Notes: generated by a model from the sequence alone, not told the origin. Positions 51,572 to 59,796 are shown, counted from the first letter of the stretch. The stretch is 61,570 bases of DNA from an uncultured Clostridia bacterium (GCA_934747775.1 CAKVHA010000008.1:1-61570), one strand, 5' to 3'. Program-made: numbers and translations.

Positions 51572-52357
51572 TTATTCCTTATCATAAAAATCATCTGGTG
51601 GTAAAAGAAATTTATCATCAATTTCATCCCAGCCTAAATATTCAAAATCATGGTCATAAGCGTCGCGATAAAACGCCAATTTGTTACCACGTGAATTAAA
51701 GCAGTTAAAAACATTTCCATCCAAAAATGAAACATCTACAAGTTGTCCAAGTGAATCATTTGGAGTAGTATCATATGCTTCAGCTTCTTCGAGATTATCA
51801 AAAACACGGCAGTGATGTATTGTTCCAATTGTTCGACCGTCATAGAGTATAGGTTCCATAGAAAGAACCAAATAGAACTCATCAACAATTTTACGTATTT
51901 TTAAATCTACACTAGTTAAACCTAAACCATCAAGTGTTATAGTGAAGCCTGGGTGACGAGAACTTTCATACGCAGATGAAACGGCGTCCATAAACTTTTT
52001 AAACTTACGAGAATTGTATTTTGTTTGAGCTTCAGAAATGTGAAAACAAGAACCTGGCGGAAAAATTGAATAAACAGATTTCTTTGTTGGAAGTTTGAAT
52101 TTAAACGGATTAAACGGCCAAGAATGATATCCTTTACCGTACTTGTAATTGTCAATAATTTCATAATCTGAATAAACAAAGTGTGCCTGAGTAGGGCGTT
52201 TAAATTTGCGATTAAGTTCCTGTTCCAACAAATCTATTTCAGCCATAGAATTTTCATACAAATGTCTATCACGCATTTCTTGTAAAGCAAAGACTGTATT
52301 AAGACTTGTTTTCCCAAGTCCGCGCTTGTTGCCATATATAAACCTAATTACACTCAT
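51572..52357 (-). CDS. zot: Zot/pI-like phage morphogenesis ATPase
   Basis: 261 residues. N-terminal Walker A GNKRGLGKTSL (G9-L19; K16 and T17), then SCFHISEAQTKYNSRKF as the Walker B-like block typical of Zot/gpI, and SRHPGFTITLDGLGLTSVDLKIRKIVDEFY, the third conserved block (H..G..I......VD..IR...D). Zot family proteins power assembly and extrusion of filamentous phages at the membrane. The usual membrane segment after the ATPase is not visible, so a partner may anchor it. TTTGGAG RBS. Confidence 0.82.
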   Translation of the reverse strand: MSVIRFIYGNKRGLGKTSLNTVFALQEMRDRHLYENSMAEIDLLEQELNRKFKRPTQAHFVYSDYEIIDNYKYGKGYHSWPFNPFKFKLPTKKSVYSIFPPGSCFHISEAQTKYNSRKFKKFMDAVSSAYESSRHPGFTITLDGLGLTSVDLKIRKIVDEFYLVLSMEPILYDGRTIGTIHHCRVFDNLEEAEAYDTTPNDSLGQLVDVSFLDGNVFNCFNSRGNKLAFYRDAYDHDFEYLGWDEIDDKFLLPPDDFYDKE

Positions 52358-52374
52358 AAATTTACTCCAAAGTA

Positions 52375-52403
52375 TTGACTTTTATATAAAAATTGCATAT
52401 AAT
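52375..52403 (+). promoter_or_regulatory. Plus-strand promoter upstream of the Zot-like gene
   Basis: TTGACT (52375-52380), 17 bases, TATAAT (52398-52403). It is very similar to the sequence at 52825-52854. Confidence 0.75.
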
Positions 52404-52409
52404 ACTTTA

Positions 52410-52462
52410 AATAAGTAAACAATGAGGGAAATAGTATTTCCATGGTTTACTTATTTTTTTTT
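52410..52462 (+). ncRNA. Predicted ~50-nt hairpin RNA
   Basis: From the promoter at 52375 the whole product would be one hairpin: ATAAGTAAAC (52411-52420) with GTTTACTTAT (52445-52454), inner GGAAAT/ATTTCC, then nine T residues. It runs opposite to the flanking phage genes and overlaps the stop codon of the 118-residue gene. Confidence 0.5.
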
Positions 52463-52807
52463 GTACTTAGTAATTCTTTTATAGTATCTAATAGAACTTT
52501 TCACTTTAGGAAAATCCTCAGGTGAAAAATCAAATTTTTTTATTGGTTTCTTAGCAAATGACTTTTTGTTATCAACTATTGTTCCGTTTCGAATAAAAGC
52601 ATTTTTCTGTAATCTTTCACCAGTAGCTAAGCGTTCTGGATTGTCTACAAGAGGCATATTCTTTCTACCAAAAGTAAAAGGCTTACTAGTTATACCTTTT
52701 GCTTTATAATTCTTTTCGCTCTCTTCAAAAACATATGTAACATGTTTCGTCTTGTGATTGTAACGGAACTCATTTCTAGCACTTTTTTTAGATCTAAAAT
52801 AAAACAT
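52451..52807 (-). CDS. Prophage small basic protein
   Basis: 118 residues, strongly basic and ending Lys-Tyr-Lys-Lys-Lys. The central block PFTFGRKNMPLVDNPERLATGE recalls small mobile-element proteins that have LxxNP motifs. No membrane segment. Its leader and RBS (TTTTGGAGTAAAG) resemble those of the Zot-like gene. Function not known. Confidence 0.6.
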   Translation of the reverse strand: MFYFRSKKSARNEFRYNHKTKHVTYVFEESEKNYKAKGITSKPFTFGRKNMPLVDNPERLATGERLQKNAFIRNGTIVDNKKSFAKKPIKKFDFSPEDFPKVKSSIRYYKRITKYKKK

Positions 52808-52824
52808 AACTTTACTCCAAAATA

Positions 52825-52854
52825 TCGACTTAAATATAAAAAATTACATATAAT
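52825..52854 (+). promoter_or_regulatory. Plus-strand promoter upstream of the 118-residue gene
   Basis: TCGACT (52825-52830), 18 bases, TATAAT (52849-52854). It is a diverged duplicate of 52375-52403. Confidence 0.5.
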
Positions 52855-52860
52855 AATAAA

Positions 52861-52927
52861 AACAAATACTTAATAACACATATGTGTCAGCAAGGTTCGC
52901 CCAAGCAAACAAGTATTTGCTTTTTTT
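52861..52927 (+). ncRNA. Predicted ~67-nt structured RNA
   Basis: CAAATACTT (52863-52871) pairs with AAGTATTTG (52911-52919), enclosing the palindrome ACACATATGTGT (52876-52887), followed by seven T residues. Same design as the RNA at 52410. Confidence 0.45.
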
Positions 52928-52950
52928 ATTTCAATTTAACTTACAATAAA

Positions 52951-52992
52951 GCCCGATAGGGCAACTACTCGGTTGTTAGCCGAGTAGTTTTT
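52951..52992. terminator. Tandem hairpins after the 593-residue gene
   Basis: GCCCGATAGGGC (52951-52962) is followed by TTTATT on the minus strand, and AACTACTCGG (52963-52972) pairs with 52980-52989 and is followed by T residues on the plus strand. The first can end the leftward structural operon and the second can end plus-strand transcripts. Confidence 0.6.
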
Positions 52993-54772
52993 ATATACAA
53001 AAACCTGTTAAACAAATTACGTTACATCCATATCGATTTCCAGTTTCGATACCACCATCTGAAAGAGTTACACCCATATTTAAGGCGCCATACGAATATT
53101 CGATAACTGGAGTTCTTAATTCAGCACATAGTGGATGGTCTTGGTGACCATCTCCACTATGAGCATCAAGAACAGCTTGCGGAATTTCAACATTGAAATT
53201 TGTAGTAGCAAAATAGCTATATTGGAAGCCCTCGTTTCTTAGGTTTTCGTGGAATTTATTAATAGTTTCAATTTCACCAGAGATAGAGAAATTATCAACC
53301 TTAGAACCAATAAGTTCAACTGCAGAAAATCTAAAGAATTTTTCTTCTGTTGTTTCCATTTGGTCAACAATAGAAACTGTGTGTTCCATATCATCGTTAG
53401 TCGTTTGAATTGTTTTTTTAGAAACTGTTTTTACATACGGAAATATATCACTGTTTGTTATTGTTGTTAAACTATTGTAATCTGAATAGTTCATTGCTTG
53501 GGTAACCATAAAAGTTATTCCAGCTTTGCCGCTTCCGTCGGCTAAATCATCGTGACCAAAATCTATAATTTTTGCTTCATAAGATAGCTCATTAATTTCA
53601 AATGTTTTCACATCACCAATTTGAAATTTTTGTGCAGCTGTTCCGTCAGCACTCATTGTAGAAATTTGTTCCCACGTGTAATTTGCTAGAAGCTCTACAT
53701 CTTCGAATTGCGCAAAGAACTCCTTATCACTTTCAACCGGTATCACATTGCCAGGCTGTAAAATTTCTCCAGTAACGTTGTACAACCAACCAGTAAACCT
53801 TTTGCCAGCTGGAATATATTGAGCGTCTAATTCCGGCAAAACAAAACTTTCTTCACAAGTTACTTTTTGAATCTCTTCTTTTTCATTACCATAAAAAGTT
53901 AAAACAAAAGAAGATTGAATTATATCTGGTTTCATCGTTACATTCTCACTTGCTATGTATGCTGACGGATCGAAACCGCTCCAAGTTCCAAGGAATTTAT
54001 AGCCGTTTGGCGCTGTAATCGTAGGGAACACAACCACATCTCCAGTGTCTAAAATTCGGCGCTGAACTTGAGTTCCATCTTTATCTAGCCAGAACGTTAT
54101 AATAACTTTTTGACCATTTTCAATTTGTGTGATTGTATCTTGTTTTTCATTTAATTCGGCGCGAACTGTAGCGATTTCGGCGTTTAATTCATTAAGCTGC
54201 GCACTTAAATTTGTTTTTTCAGTATTGAGAGAAGTCACTTGCGCGCTTAAATTGTCAACATCTGTTTGGCGCGCTATAAGGTTGTTTTGAAGTTCTGAAA
54301 TTTCCGCACGTTTGTTTTCAACGTCCAAAGTTAAACGTTCTATTTCAGCCGCGTTTGCTTCTTTATCAGCGCTTAACTCTGATATCCTTTGTTCTTTAGC
54401 TTCAACATCTGCAGATAAAGCTTCAATCGAAGCTTTGTCTTCGTTTGCTTTTTTATTACAATCTGTAATTTTTTTGTTAAGTTCGCTAATTTGAGTATCC
54501 AAACCAGCAATCTTTTCTGTATCCAATTTACGCTGATCAGTTGCATTGTTTAATTGTTCACGCAAAGTATCAACATTGTTTTTGTATTCTTCAAGCAAGA
54601 TATTCTTGCTTTCTTCACCGGCTTTATAACCCTTATCATACTCAGCCTTTGCTGTAGTATTTTGAGTTGTTGATCCAGTATTTGTTTTAACGTTCTTTGC
54701 CACAGCAACGCCACCGACGGCTGTGCCGCCGATAGCGAGTGTGCAAAGTAGCGCTGTTATCGTTTTGTTCAT
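52991..54772 (-). CDS. Large secreted phage surface protein (adsorption-protein candidate)
   Basis: 593 residues. Signal peptide (MNKTITALLCTLAIGGTAVGG). A long coiled coil with heptad Leu/Ile spans about 60-215. An InlB-type repeat lies at about 220-290 (VIITFWLDKDGTQVQRRIL), with a second at about 300-360. A C-terminal domain at about 370-593 looks like DUF6273 (IDFGHDDLADGSGKAGITFMV). The C-terminus has Cys pairs. GGAGG RBS. Position and architecture suit a pIII-like host-binding protein, though it lacks the usual C-terminal membrane anchor. Confidence 0.7.
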   Translation of the reverse strand: MNKTITALLCTLAIGGTAVGGVAVAKNVKTNTGSTTQNTTAKAEYDKGYKAGEESKNILLEEYKNNVDTLREQLNNATDQRKLDTEKIAGLDTQISELNKKITDCNKKANEDKASIEALSADVEAKEQRISELSADKEANAAEIERLTLDVENKRAEISELQNNLIARQTDVDNLSAQVTSLNTEKTNLSAQLNELNAEIATVRAELNEKQDTITQIENGQKVIITFWLDKDGTQVQRRILDTGDVVVFPTITAPNGYKFLGTWSGFDPSAYIASENVTMKPDIIQSSFVLTFYGNEKEEIQKVTCEESFVLPELDAQYIPAGKRFTGWLYNVTGEILQPGNVIPVESDKEFFAQFEDVELLANYTWEQISTMSADGTAAQKFQIGDVKTFEINELSYEAKIIDFGHDDLADGSGKAGITFMVTQAMNYSDYNSLTTITNSDIFPYVKTVSKKTIQTTNDDMEHTVSIVDQMETTEEKFFRFSAVELIGSKVDNFSISGEIETINKFHENLRNEGFQYSYFATTNFNVEIPQAVLDAHSGDGHQDHPLCAELRTPVIEYSYGALNMGVTLSDGGIETGNRYGCNVICLTGFCI

Positions 54773-54800
54773 ATTAAACCTCCATTTTTAAAACAAAATT

Positions 54801-56351
54801 CTAATTAATTGTAAGATTTTCTATAATTGTCTTTGGATTATCATAATCAAAAACTAAAGTATTTATAAATGTTATATCAATATTATCAAAAACCCAATTC
54901 AAATTGTTTTTAAAATCTTCAATTGTAAATGGTATATTGTCGTAATTTTTTAAATAATTAAACAGTTTCTTAACAGAATATTCAACAAGATATGCTTTAT
55001 CTGCTCCAAAACTAATAGAAAACTCACCTGAAGTACAAGGATAATAATTAGTATAATAAGAATCTCCACGAGCATAACTACTATATATAATTTTAAAACC
55101 ACTAAATTTGAATTTAATAACATGGTTTTCATAATCTATAGATGGTTTATAAACATTAAAATTGTCAAAATCATAACTATAATTCAAATTATATTTTGAA
55201 CAAACTTTTTCAATCAGGATACTAGCCATATCTTTTTCGCCAAGCAAAGAACACCAAAATGTATCAAAACACGCATCTTCAGTTACTTTAAAATTTTTTA
55301 AATTACATACCTCTTTAGTTTCTGAATTAACTAATTGATAAAAGGAATAAGTACCACAATAAGGCGCATCAATAGAAGAACCGAATTTATAAGATGTAAT
55401 GTTGCTATCAGTATTTGGACCTGAATAATTTAAAATAGTTATTTTATATTCTTTTATACTGTATAATGCATAAAAAACGGTATCTTCAGATATTAAAATT
55501 GTTGTTGGATCCACAACCGTCGTTTTGTCTAAAGTCCACCCAATAATTTCATATTTTGGCGAAAAAATTTCAGGAACAACAGAAATAAAATTGTTTTCAA
55601 ACAAGCAGACTGTTTCTAAAATATCGTCTTCTGCAACAAATTTTACAGAACAAATATTGGTACTAACTTCATAATCAGGATTTTCAAATAGTTTTAATGA
55701 AACAACAAAAGAATTCTTCTTAAAATAAGCATTCCACAAATTCGCAGCAGAGGTTCCGCCGTTTGTTTTAATAAGAAACATAGTGGAATTTTCATAAAAT
55801 GCAAAAGAAAATTTTAGAACATCATTTTGAAGAAGTACTTTAGATTCATTGTAAAAGTTATATTCAAAATCAGCCATTAAATACGAACTGGAAAATTCTT
55901 TTATATCAACAGGAGAGTTGTTAACATATAACATGTAAGTTAAATTATCATTAAACTCAACAACCTCATCACTTAAAAATTTCGCTTGATATGTAACAAT
56001 ATCGTTTGAGGACTCAGTTTTAACATCTTCAGTTAAAACTATATCCTTAAAATCAAAAACTAAATCAACAGGATTACTTTCAACTTGATTAGGTACGGTT
56101 ACTCCAGTAAGTTTGCCCCAAATTCCACCAGAAGTCGAATAATATTTATCAATACCTATAGCGGACAAAATACCAGTAACTATTAATGCTAAATAAATTA
56201 CCAACAAAAATAGTATTCTAAACGACCTAAATCTAAAACAATATATAATAAAGATAGCCGCTAAAACAACCAATGAAATTGATAGTATTTTATCTAATGT
56301 ATCGCCAATGCCAAGTATTTTGTTTAGAAAACCTAATTGTCTTATCATCAT
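54801..56351 (-). CDS. Phage membrane-anchored surface protein
   Basis: 516 residues. Two or three N-terminal membrane segments (about 24-43, 47-70), then an extracellular region with at least one InlB-type repeat (about 280-345; YEIIGWTLDKTTVVDPTTILISEDTVFYALY). AT-rich codons and high Asn, Lys, Tyr content. GGGGGTG RBS; the start overlaps the end of the next upstream gene by 4 bases. Possible structural/tip or channel protein. Confidence 0.65.
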   Translation of the reverse strand: MMIRQLGFLNKILGIGDTLDKILSISLVVLAAIFIIYCFRFRSFRILFLLVIYLALIVTGILSAIGIDKYYSTSGGIWGKLTGVTVPNQVESNPVDLVFDFKDIVLTEDVKTESSNDIVTYQAKFLSDEVVEFNDNLTYMLYVNNSPVDIKEFSSSYLMADFEYNFYNESKVLLQNDVLKFSFAFYENSTMFLIKTNGGTSAANLWNAYFKKNSFVVSLKLFENPDYEVSTNICSVKFVAEDDILETVCLFENNFISVVPEIFSPKYEIIGWTLDKTTVVDPTTILISEDTVFYALYSIKEYKITILNYSGPNTDSNITSYKFGSSIDAPYCGTYSFYQLVNSETKEVCNLKNFKVTEDACFDTFWCSLLGEKDMASILIEKVCSKYNLNYSYDFDNFNVYKPSIDYENHVIKFKFSGFKIIYSSYARGDSYYTNYYPCTSGEFSISFGADKAYLVEYSVKKLFNYLKNYDNIPFTIEDFKNNLNWVFDNIDITFINTLVFDYDNPKTIIENLTIN

Positions 56352-57694
56352 ACTGACACCCCCGTTATTACATTATTTTTTATTGTATAAGCCCTATAAA
56401 CTTCAAATTCAGCAAAAGAATCTTTAACAAAACCATCAAAAACTAGGTCAGAATTTTCATAAAAATCCAAATTAATATATATTTTCAATAACATATTTTT
56501 TCGATAATCATAAAATTTATCAATAAATAAATCAGATAATTTCAATTGAAATTTTGTATCTTCAACAAGAATAGGAACAAAACATTCTTGTGTGATAGTT
56601 TTTACAGTTTTTCCAACAAAATAATCTGATAAATCAACTTCATCTGAACAAAGATTTGATTTTCCCTCAATACAATTAAATAAACTATCTTTAGAGTTTC
56701 TCGCACCATCAGCAGTTACAGTTACTTTAATAACATAGTAATTTGTAATTAAAGATGAAACATGCCCAGTGTTTGAACAATATTCAAAAATTTTACCAAA
56801 AATATTTATATCAGGCTTTTTTTCATTATTTGCAGCTTTAATTTGGGCAATGTCATCGTATGCTGTTCTATTTGGATTATATTTGTAATAATCAAAATAA
56901 TCTCCAAATTCAAAAATTATGTTTTGCGAAGTACCGCGAGGTAAAGACTGAATAGAGTTAAACAAGACATTCAAAAAATAATTATCATCAAAATATGCAT
57001 ATTTATCAGCAAAAAATCTATTAACACCACCTAAATCCAAGAAACCAAAAGTATCAAAACCTAGATAAACTCTACCAATATAATTCTTTTCTGTTATAAG
57101 TTTATCATTACCTTTAAATCTCATCAAAAACAAATCATCGCCAATTTGAATTTTAAAATCAGATGTATGAGTGATTGGATTAGATGAAATTAATGGAGTC
57201 ACATAATCATCTTGAGAAGCATAGTTATAAACTCTAGCTTGTGGCTCAAAACGGGTATAACTATAATAAGTTTTTGCATGCAAAGTAGCCCATAAACTTC
57301 TGTCTAAAATAACATCACTATATGGTTCACTATCTTTATCACCAAGAGAATCAGCAGTCCAATATATAGAATTATTGGAAACAAATTGTAAACCTTGAGA
57401 ATAAAAATCTTCTTGATTTTCGTCAATAAAATAATTAAATTTTACATCCAACATTACCAAACCATTATTATTCTCATTTGTAAAATATTTAAGTTCTATA
57501 AACGGTTTTTTGGTTTCTTCGCCTTCTTCATTGGTTGCAACTTGCAAACCAACTTTAAAAGTTGAAGAAATTATTTTATCAGCACCAGTCTTTTTTAAAG
57601 TTAAAAACCAAATATCTAAGAACAAACAAACAATGATACTTATGGCACAAAGCGGAATACAAATTCCTAAAATAATTTTCTGTGCTTTAGACAT
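56348..57694 (-). CDS. Phage single-pass membrane protein with large outer domain
   Basis: 448 residues. One membrane segment at about 6-33 (KIILGICIPLCAISIIVCLFL). The rest is a beta-rich, Asn/Asp/Tyr-rich extracytoplasmic domain with no recognised family. GGAGG lies 5 bases before the ATG, inside the end of the 65-residue gene. It is probably translated together with its neighbours as a structural block. Confidence 0.65.
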   Translation of the reverse strand: MSKAQKIILGICIPLCAISIIVCLFLDIWFLTLKKTGADKIISSTFKVGLQVATNEEGEETKKPFIELKYFTNENNNGLVMLDVKFNYFIDENQEDFYSQGLQFVSNNSIYWTADSLGDKDSEPYSDVILDRSLWATLHAKTYYSYTRFEPQARVYNYASQDDYVTPLISSNPITHTSDFKIQIGDDLFLMRFKGNDKLITEKNYIGRVYLGFDTFGFLDLGGVNRFFADKYAYFDDNYFLNVLFNSIQSLPRGTSQNIIFEFGDYFDYYKYNPNRTAYDDIAQIKAANNEKKPDINIFGKIFEYCSNTGHVSSLITNYYVIKVTVTADGARNSKDSLFNCIEGKSNLCSDEVDLSDYFVGKTVKTITQECFVPILVEDTKFQLKLSDLFIDKFYDYRKNMLLKIYINLDFYENSDLVFDGFVKDSFAEFEVYRAYTIKNNVITGVSV

Positions 57695-57697
57695 ATG

Positions 57698-57895
57698 CTA
57701 CCTCCAAAGCTTTAATGAACAATAGGGTAGCATTGACGCTTTAGCAGCGTCTTTAATTACACCAAACTCTTTTAATGTTGCTTCTATACTTTGGCTTTTT
57801 ACTAGCGAATAAATTGCTACGCCAACAAAAGCTAAAAAGCAAATAATAAAAGCAATAAGTAAGGTGTATCCTAATACTTTTAAAAATAATTTCAT
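57698..57895 (-). CDS. Small phage membrane protein, possible coat or minor structural protein
   Basis: 65 residues. A basic start (MKLFLKV) and a membrane helix at about 8-34 are followed by a helical stretch to LKEFGVIKDAAKAS. AAGGAAGG RBS. The size and the position ahead of the large surface proteins suit a filamentous phage coat protein, but the orientation differs from the usual coat order (acidic helix, TM, basic tail). Assigned by position only. Confidence 0.5.
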   Translation of the reverse strand: MKLFLKVLGYTLLIAFIICFLAFVGVAIYSLVKSQSIEATLKEFGVIKDAAKASMLPYCSLKLWR

Positions 57896-57919
57896 TTTTT
57901 CCTTCCTTTTGCGTTTATT

Positions 57920-57960
57920 TTTTTAATAAAAGAGCCAACAAATAGTGCTGGCTCATATTG
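57920..57960 (-). terminator. Leader hairpin between the small protein genes
   Basis: On the minus strand GAGCCA pairs with TGGCTC around an 11-base loop, followed by TTTTATT. It lies between the 95-residue and 65-residue genes and could reduce readthrough into the structural block. Confidence 0.55.
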
Positions 57961-58005
57961 TAAAAAATAAATGCTATTTGTATTTATTTTATTATTTAAT
58001 TATAA

Positions 58006-58293
58006 TTATTTTGTTTTTGGCTTAAAACCTTGTTTTATAGCACCTTGCTTATCAAGGTATTTAACCGTTTGCATATATCGATTCAACTTGCGTTGAGCAC
58101 GATTTGCTGCTAAAGCGTGATTAACACATTCTGACATTGTTGCTTCACGATATTCGCCTGTTTTATGGTCAACAGTCATTCGAGCGTCAGCCAAACTTCT
58201 ATGATATGCAACTTTGTCTTTTAAAGAATATTGAGTATATTCTTTGCCATTACGATCTTTCTTTGTATATGGCACTTGCTTTAATTTTCGCAT
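58006..58293 (-). CDS. Phage small basic protein
   Basis: 95 residues, very basic, soluble: KKDRNGKEYTQYSLKDKVAYHRSLADARMT then a helix ending RAQRKLNRYMQTVKYL. Nucleic-acid binding is possible. AAGGAAGG RBS upstream on the minus strand. Not recognised. Confidence 0.6.
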   Translation of the reverse strand: MRKLKQVPYTKKDRNGKEYTQYSLKDKVAYHRSLADARMTVDHKTGEYREATMSECVNHALAANRAQRKLNRYMQTVKYLDKQGAIKQGFKPKTK

Positions 58294-58373
58294 TTAAAAA
58301 CTAAACCTTCCTTTAATTTATTTATATTACACTCAAATTTGCCCCGGGATGAAAATTGAGATAATACCAAAAA

Positions 58374-58715
58374 TTATTTGATAACTTCGATACTTGAAAG
58401 TCTTTGTTTTGCACCAGGAGTAACACCAGTTTCATATGTAAATTTTGCCTTAGAATCAAATGGAACATTTTTTGTTAGTTCTTCCATTCTTTCAACTGAT
58501 ACGTATTCATCTTTTACAAGAAACCAAGGAGAACCTGTATCAGTTCTAGTTCCAAAGAAAACTAAGGAAATTTGACCATATTGTGCTGAAGCTTCTTTAC
58601 CATCTTTACCTTTAGGTAAATTACCTGAGTCATCGCGTTTGCGGTCTTTGACAATACAACCTAAGTATCTGCCTACATATTCTGTAACATTTTTTTCATT
58701 AATCAATTCGTTCAT
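58374..58715 (-). CDS. Candidate phage single-stranded DNA-binding protein
   Basis: 113 residues from the ATG at 58715, preceded by AAAGG; longer in-frame reading is rejected because it runs through non-coding regulatory DNA. VGRYLGCIVKDRKRDDSG, then SLVFFGTRTDTGSPWFLVKDEYVSVERMEELTKNVPFDSKAKFTYETG suggest a small beta-barrel (OB-fold) protein. First gene of the structural operon, the place held by the ssDNA-binding protein in filamentous phages. Function by position and size. Confidence 0.55.
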   Translation of the reverse strand: MNELINEKNVTEYVGRYLGCIVKDRKRDDSGNLPKGKDGKEASAQYGQISLVFFGTRTDTGSPWFLVKDEYVSVERMEELTKNVPFDSKAKFTYETGVTPGAKQRLSSIEVIK

Positions 58716-58883
58716 TTTTAGCCTTTGCGTCTTTACACCAGTCGCCACTATCACTATTTTATATATAAAACTCAGCACCTGCAGCTGCCAAGGTTTTACC
58801 AAGCGTGCCTTGCAAAAACACATTAAAAAAGAGGAAAATGTGAAAAACTTAAGAAGCAAGGCACAAAAGAAGAATGAATATTC

Positions 58884-58899
58884 GGTCACTTAAGTGACC
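58884..58899. promoter_or_regulatory. Operator palindrome, copy 1
   Basis: GGTCACTTAAGTGACC, a perfect 16-bp palindrome. It lies about 10 bases downstream of the start expected for the minus-strand promoter TTGCAC (58939-58944), 17 bases, TATAGG (58916-58921). The binding protein is not identified. Confidence 0.8.
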
Positions 58900-58915
58900 A
58901 GTACTTATGAGCACA

Positions 58916-58944
58916 CCTATAAGGAAAATCAAATAGATGTGCAA
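58916..58944 (-). promoter_or_regulatory. Promoter of the structural operon
   Basis: TTGCAC-17-TATAGG on the minus strand, with an operator palindrome just downstream. The leader runs about 190 nt to the first gene. Confidence 0.55.
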
Positions 58945-58990
58945 TGGTAGTGGATAGTATTTATTTTACAACTGTTTCCACCATCACAGT

Positions 58991-59008
58991 TGGTCACTTA
59001 AGTGACCA
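58991..59008. promoter_or_regulatory. Operator palindrome, copy 2
   Basis: TGGTCACTTAAGTGACCA, an 18-bp palindrome containing the same 16-bp core as copy 1; the centres are 108 bp apart. A minus-strand TATAAT (59016-59021) lies just upstream of it. Confidence 0.8.
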
Positions 59009-59140
59009 CAGTCAAATTATACTTGACTATTAAAGACAAGGTTTTGTAATTAAATTTGCACGTGATATGAAGTGTAGCTATTACAAAAGAAAGTTTGGAA
59101 AAACAAATTTAATGTTTGCTTTTAAAGATGAAAGTAAAAT

Positions 59141-59392
59141 TTAATCTTTATTTATCACTTTTCGATAAAGTTGATATTTACTAACAAAACACGTATGTCT
59201 TTGCTGGTTCTTATTGTATGGGCTTCCAGTTACAACAACACGTGGAACAATATCATCAAACGCAGCTTTAACTTCATCTACTGGCACGTGTGAGGGGATA
59301 CCCATTTTATTGCACTCAGTTCTGGTTATTTTACTTCTGGTAATATAATCAGGACTGTTTTTTATATATTCATCAGTTTTCCAAACACTCAT
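59141..59392 (-). CDS. Phage early protein, hypothetical
   Basis: 83 residues from the ATG at 59392 (MSVWKTDEY), preceded by GTGAGG; the upstream in-frame ATG overlaps the neighbouring gene's end. Soluble, basic. ITRTECNKMGIPSHVPVDEVKAAF may be a small DNA-binding helix pair. Not recognised. Confidence 0.55.
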   Translation of the reverse strand: MSVWKTDEYIKNSPDYITRSKITRTECNKMGIPSHVPVDEVKAAFDDIVPRVVVTGSPYNKNQQRHTCFVSKYQLYRKVINKD

Positions 59393-59402
59393 AATAACCT
59401 CA

Positions 59403-59624
59403 CTATATTGCAATGCCGAGTTTTTTCAAATTTTCTTTTATTTGTGATTTTTGCAAAGTAGAGTAAATAAGATATGTATGTTCTTCATATAGCCCTATAG
59501 TTGAAAAATACAATTTGCAATCATATCCTAGCTTTTCAAATTTATCAATATAAAACGTTGCTTCTTCCAGTTCTCTAAACTGTTTTACAGTGTCATTAAC
59601 TTTTACCTTAAATCTATTTATCAT
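59403..59624 (-). CDS. Phage early protein, hypothetical
   Basis: 73 residues, with a beta-alpha pattern (FKVKVNDTVKQFRELEEATFYI, then LGYDCKLYFSTIGLYEEHTYLIYSTL). First gene leftward of the repressor region. AAAGAGGTA RBS. Position suits a Cro- or excision-type regulator, but no helix-turn-helix is visible. Confidence 0.55.
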   Translation of the reverse strand: MINRFKVKVNDTVKQFRELEEATFYIDKFEKLGYDCKLYFSTIGLYEEHTYLIYSTLQKSQIKENLKKLGIAI

Positions 59625-59702
59625 AAATACCTCTTTTTTATAAACTTTTATTTTAATTATTAACCATATATTAAACTAAAAATTTAAAAATGTAAAATAA
59701 AA

Positions 59703-59730
59703 TTATACAAAAAGTTTAAAAATTTTAAAT
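59703..59730 (-). promoter_or_regulatory. Leftward early promoter and candidate repressor site
   Basis: On the minus strand TATAAT (59703-59708) with a weak ATTTAA -35. TTTAAAAATTTTAAA (59716-59730), a 15-bp palindrome around a central base, overlaps the spacer and -35 and could be an operator for the divergently encoded XRE protein. AT-rich context weakens this. Confidence 0.35.
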
Positions 59731-59745
59731 TTTTTATAAAAATAT

Positions 59746-59773
59746 TGTTTAGAATGATAAAAAAAGTTACAAT
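59746..59773 (+). promoter_or_regulatory. Promoter of the XRE repressor gene
   Basis: TTGTTT (59746-59751), 16 bases, TACAAT (59768-59773). Confidence 0.65.
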
Positions 59774-59796
59774 AATTAAACAAAAAGGAGAGAATT

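Larger units (their letters stand above)
58716..59140. other. Regulatory gap between early genes and the structural operon
   Basis: No gene is supported on either strand. It holds two 16-bp palindromic operators and two candidate minus-strand promoters. Confidence 0.65.

Noticed and set aside
58716..58889. N-terminal extension of the candidate ssDNA-binding protein (hydrophobic, Phe/Leu-rich)
   Set aside because: It runs through the operator and promoter region and lacks an RBS; the internal ATG at 58715 has one.
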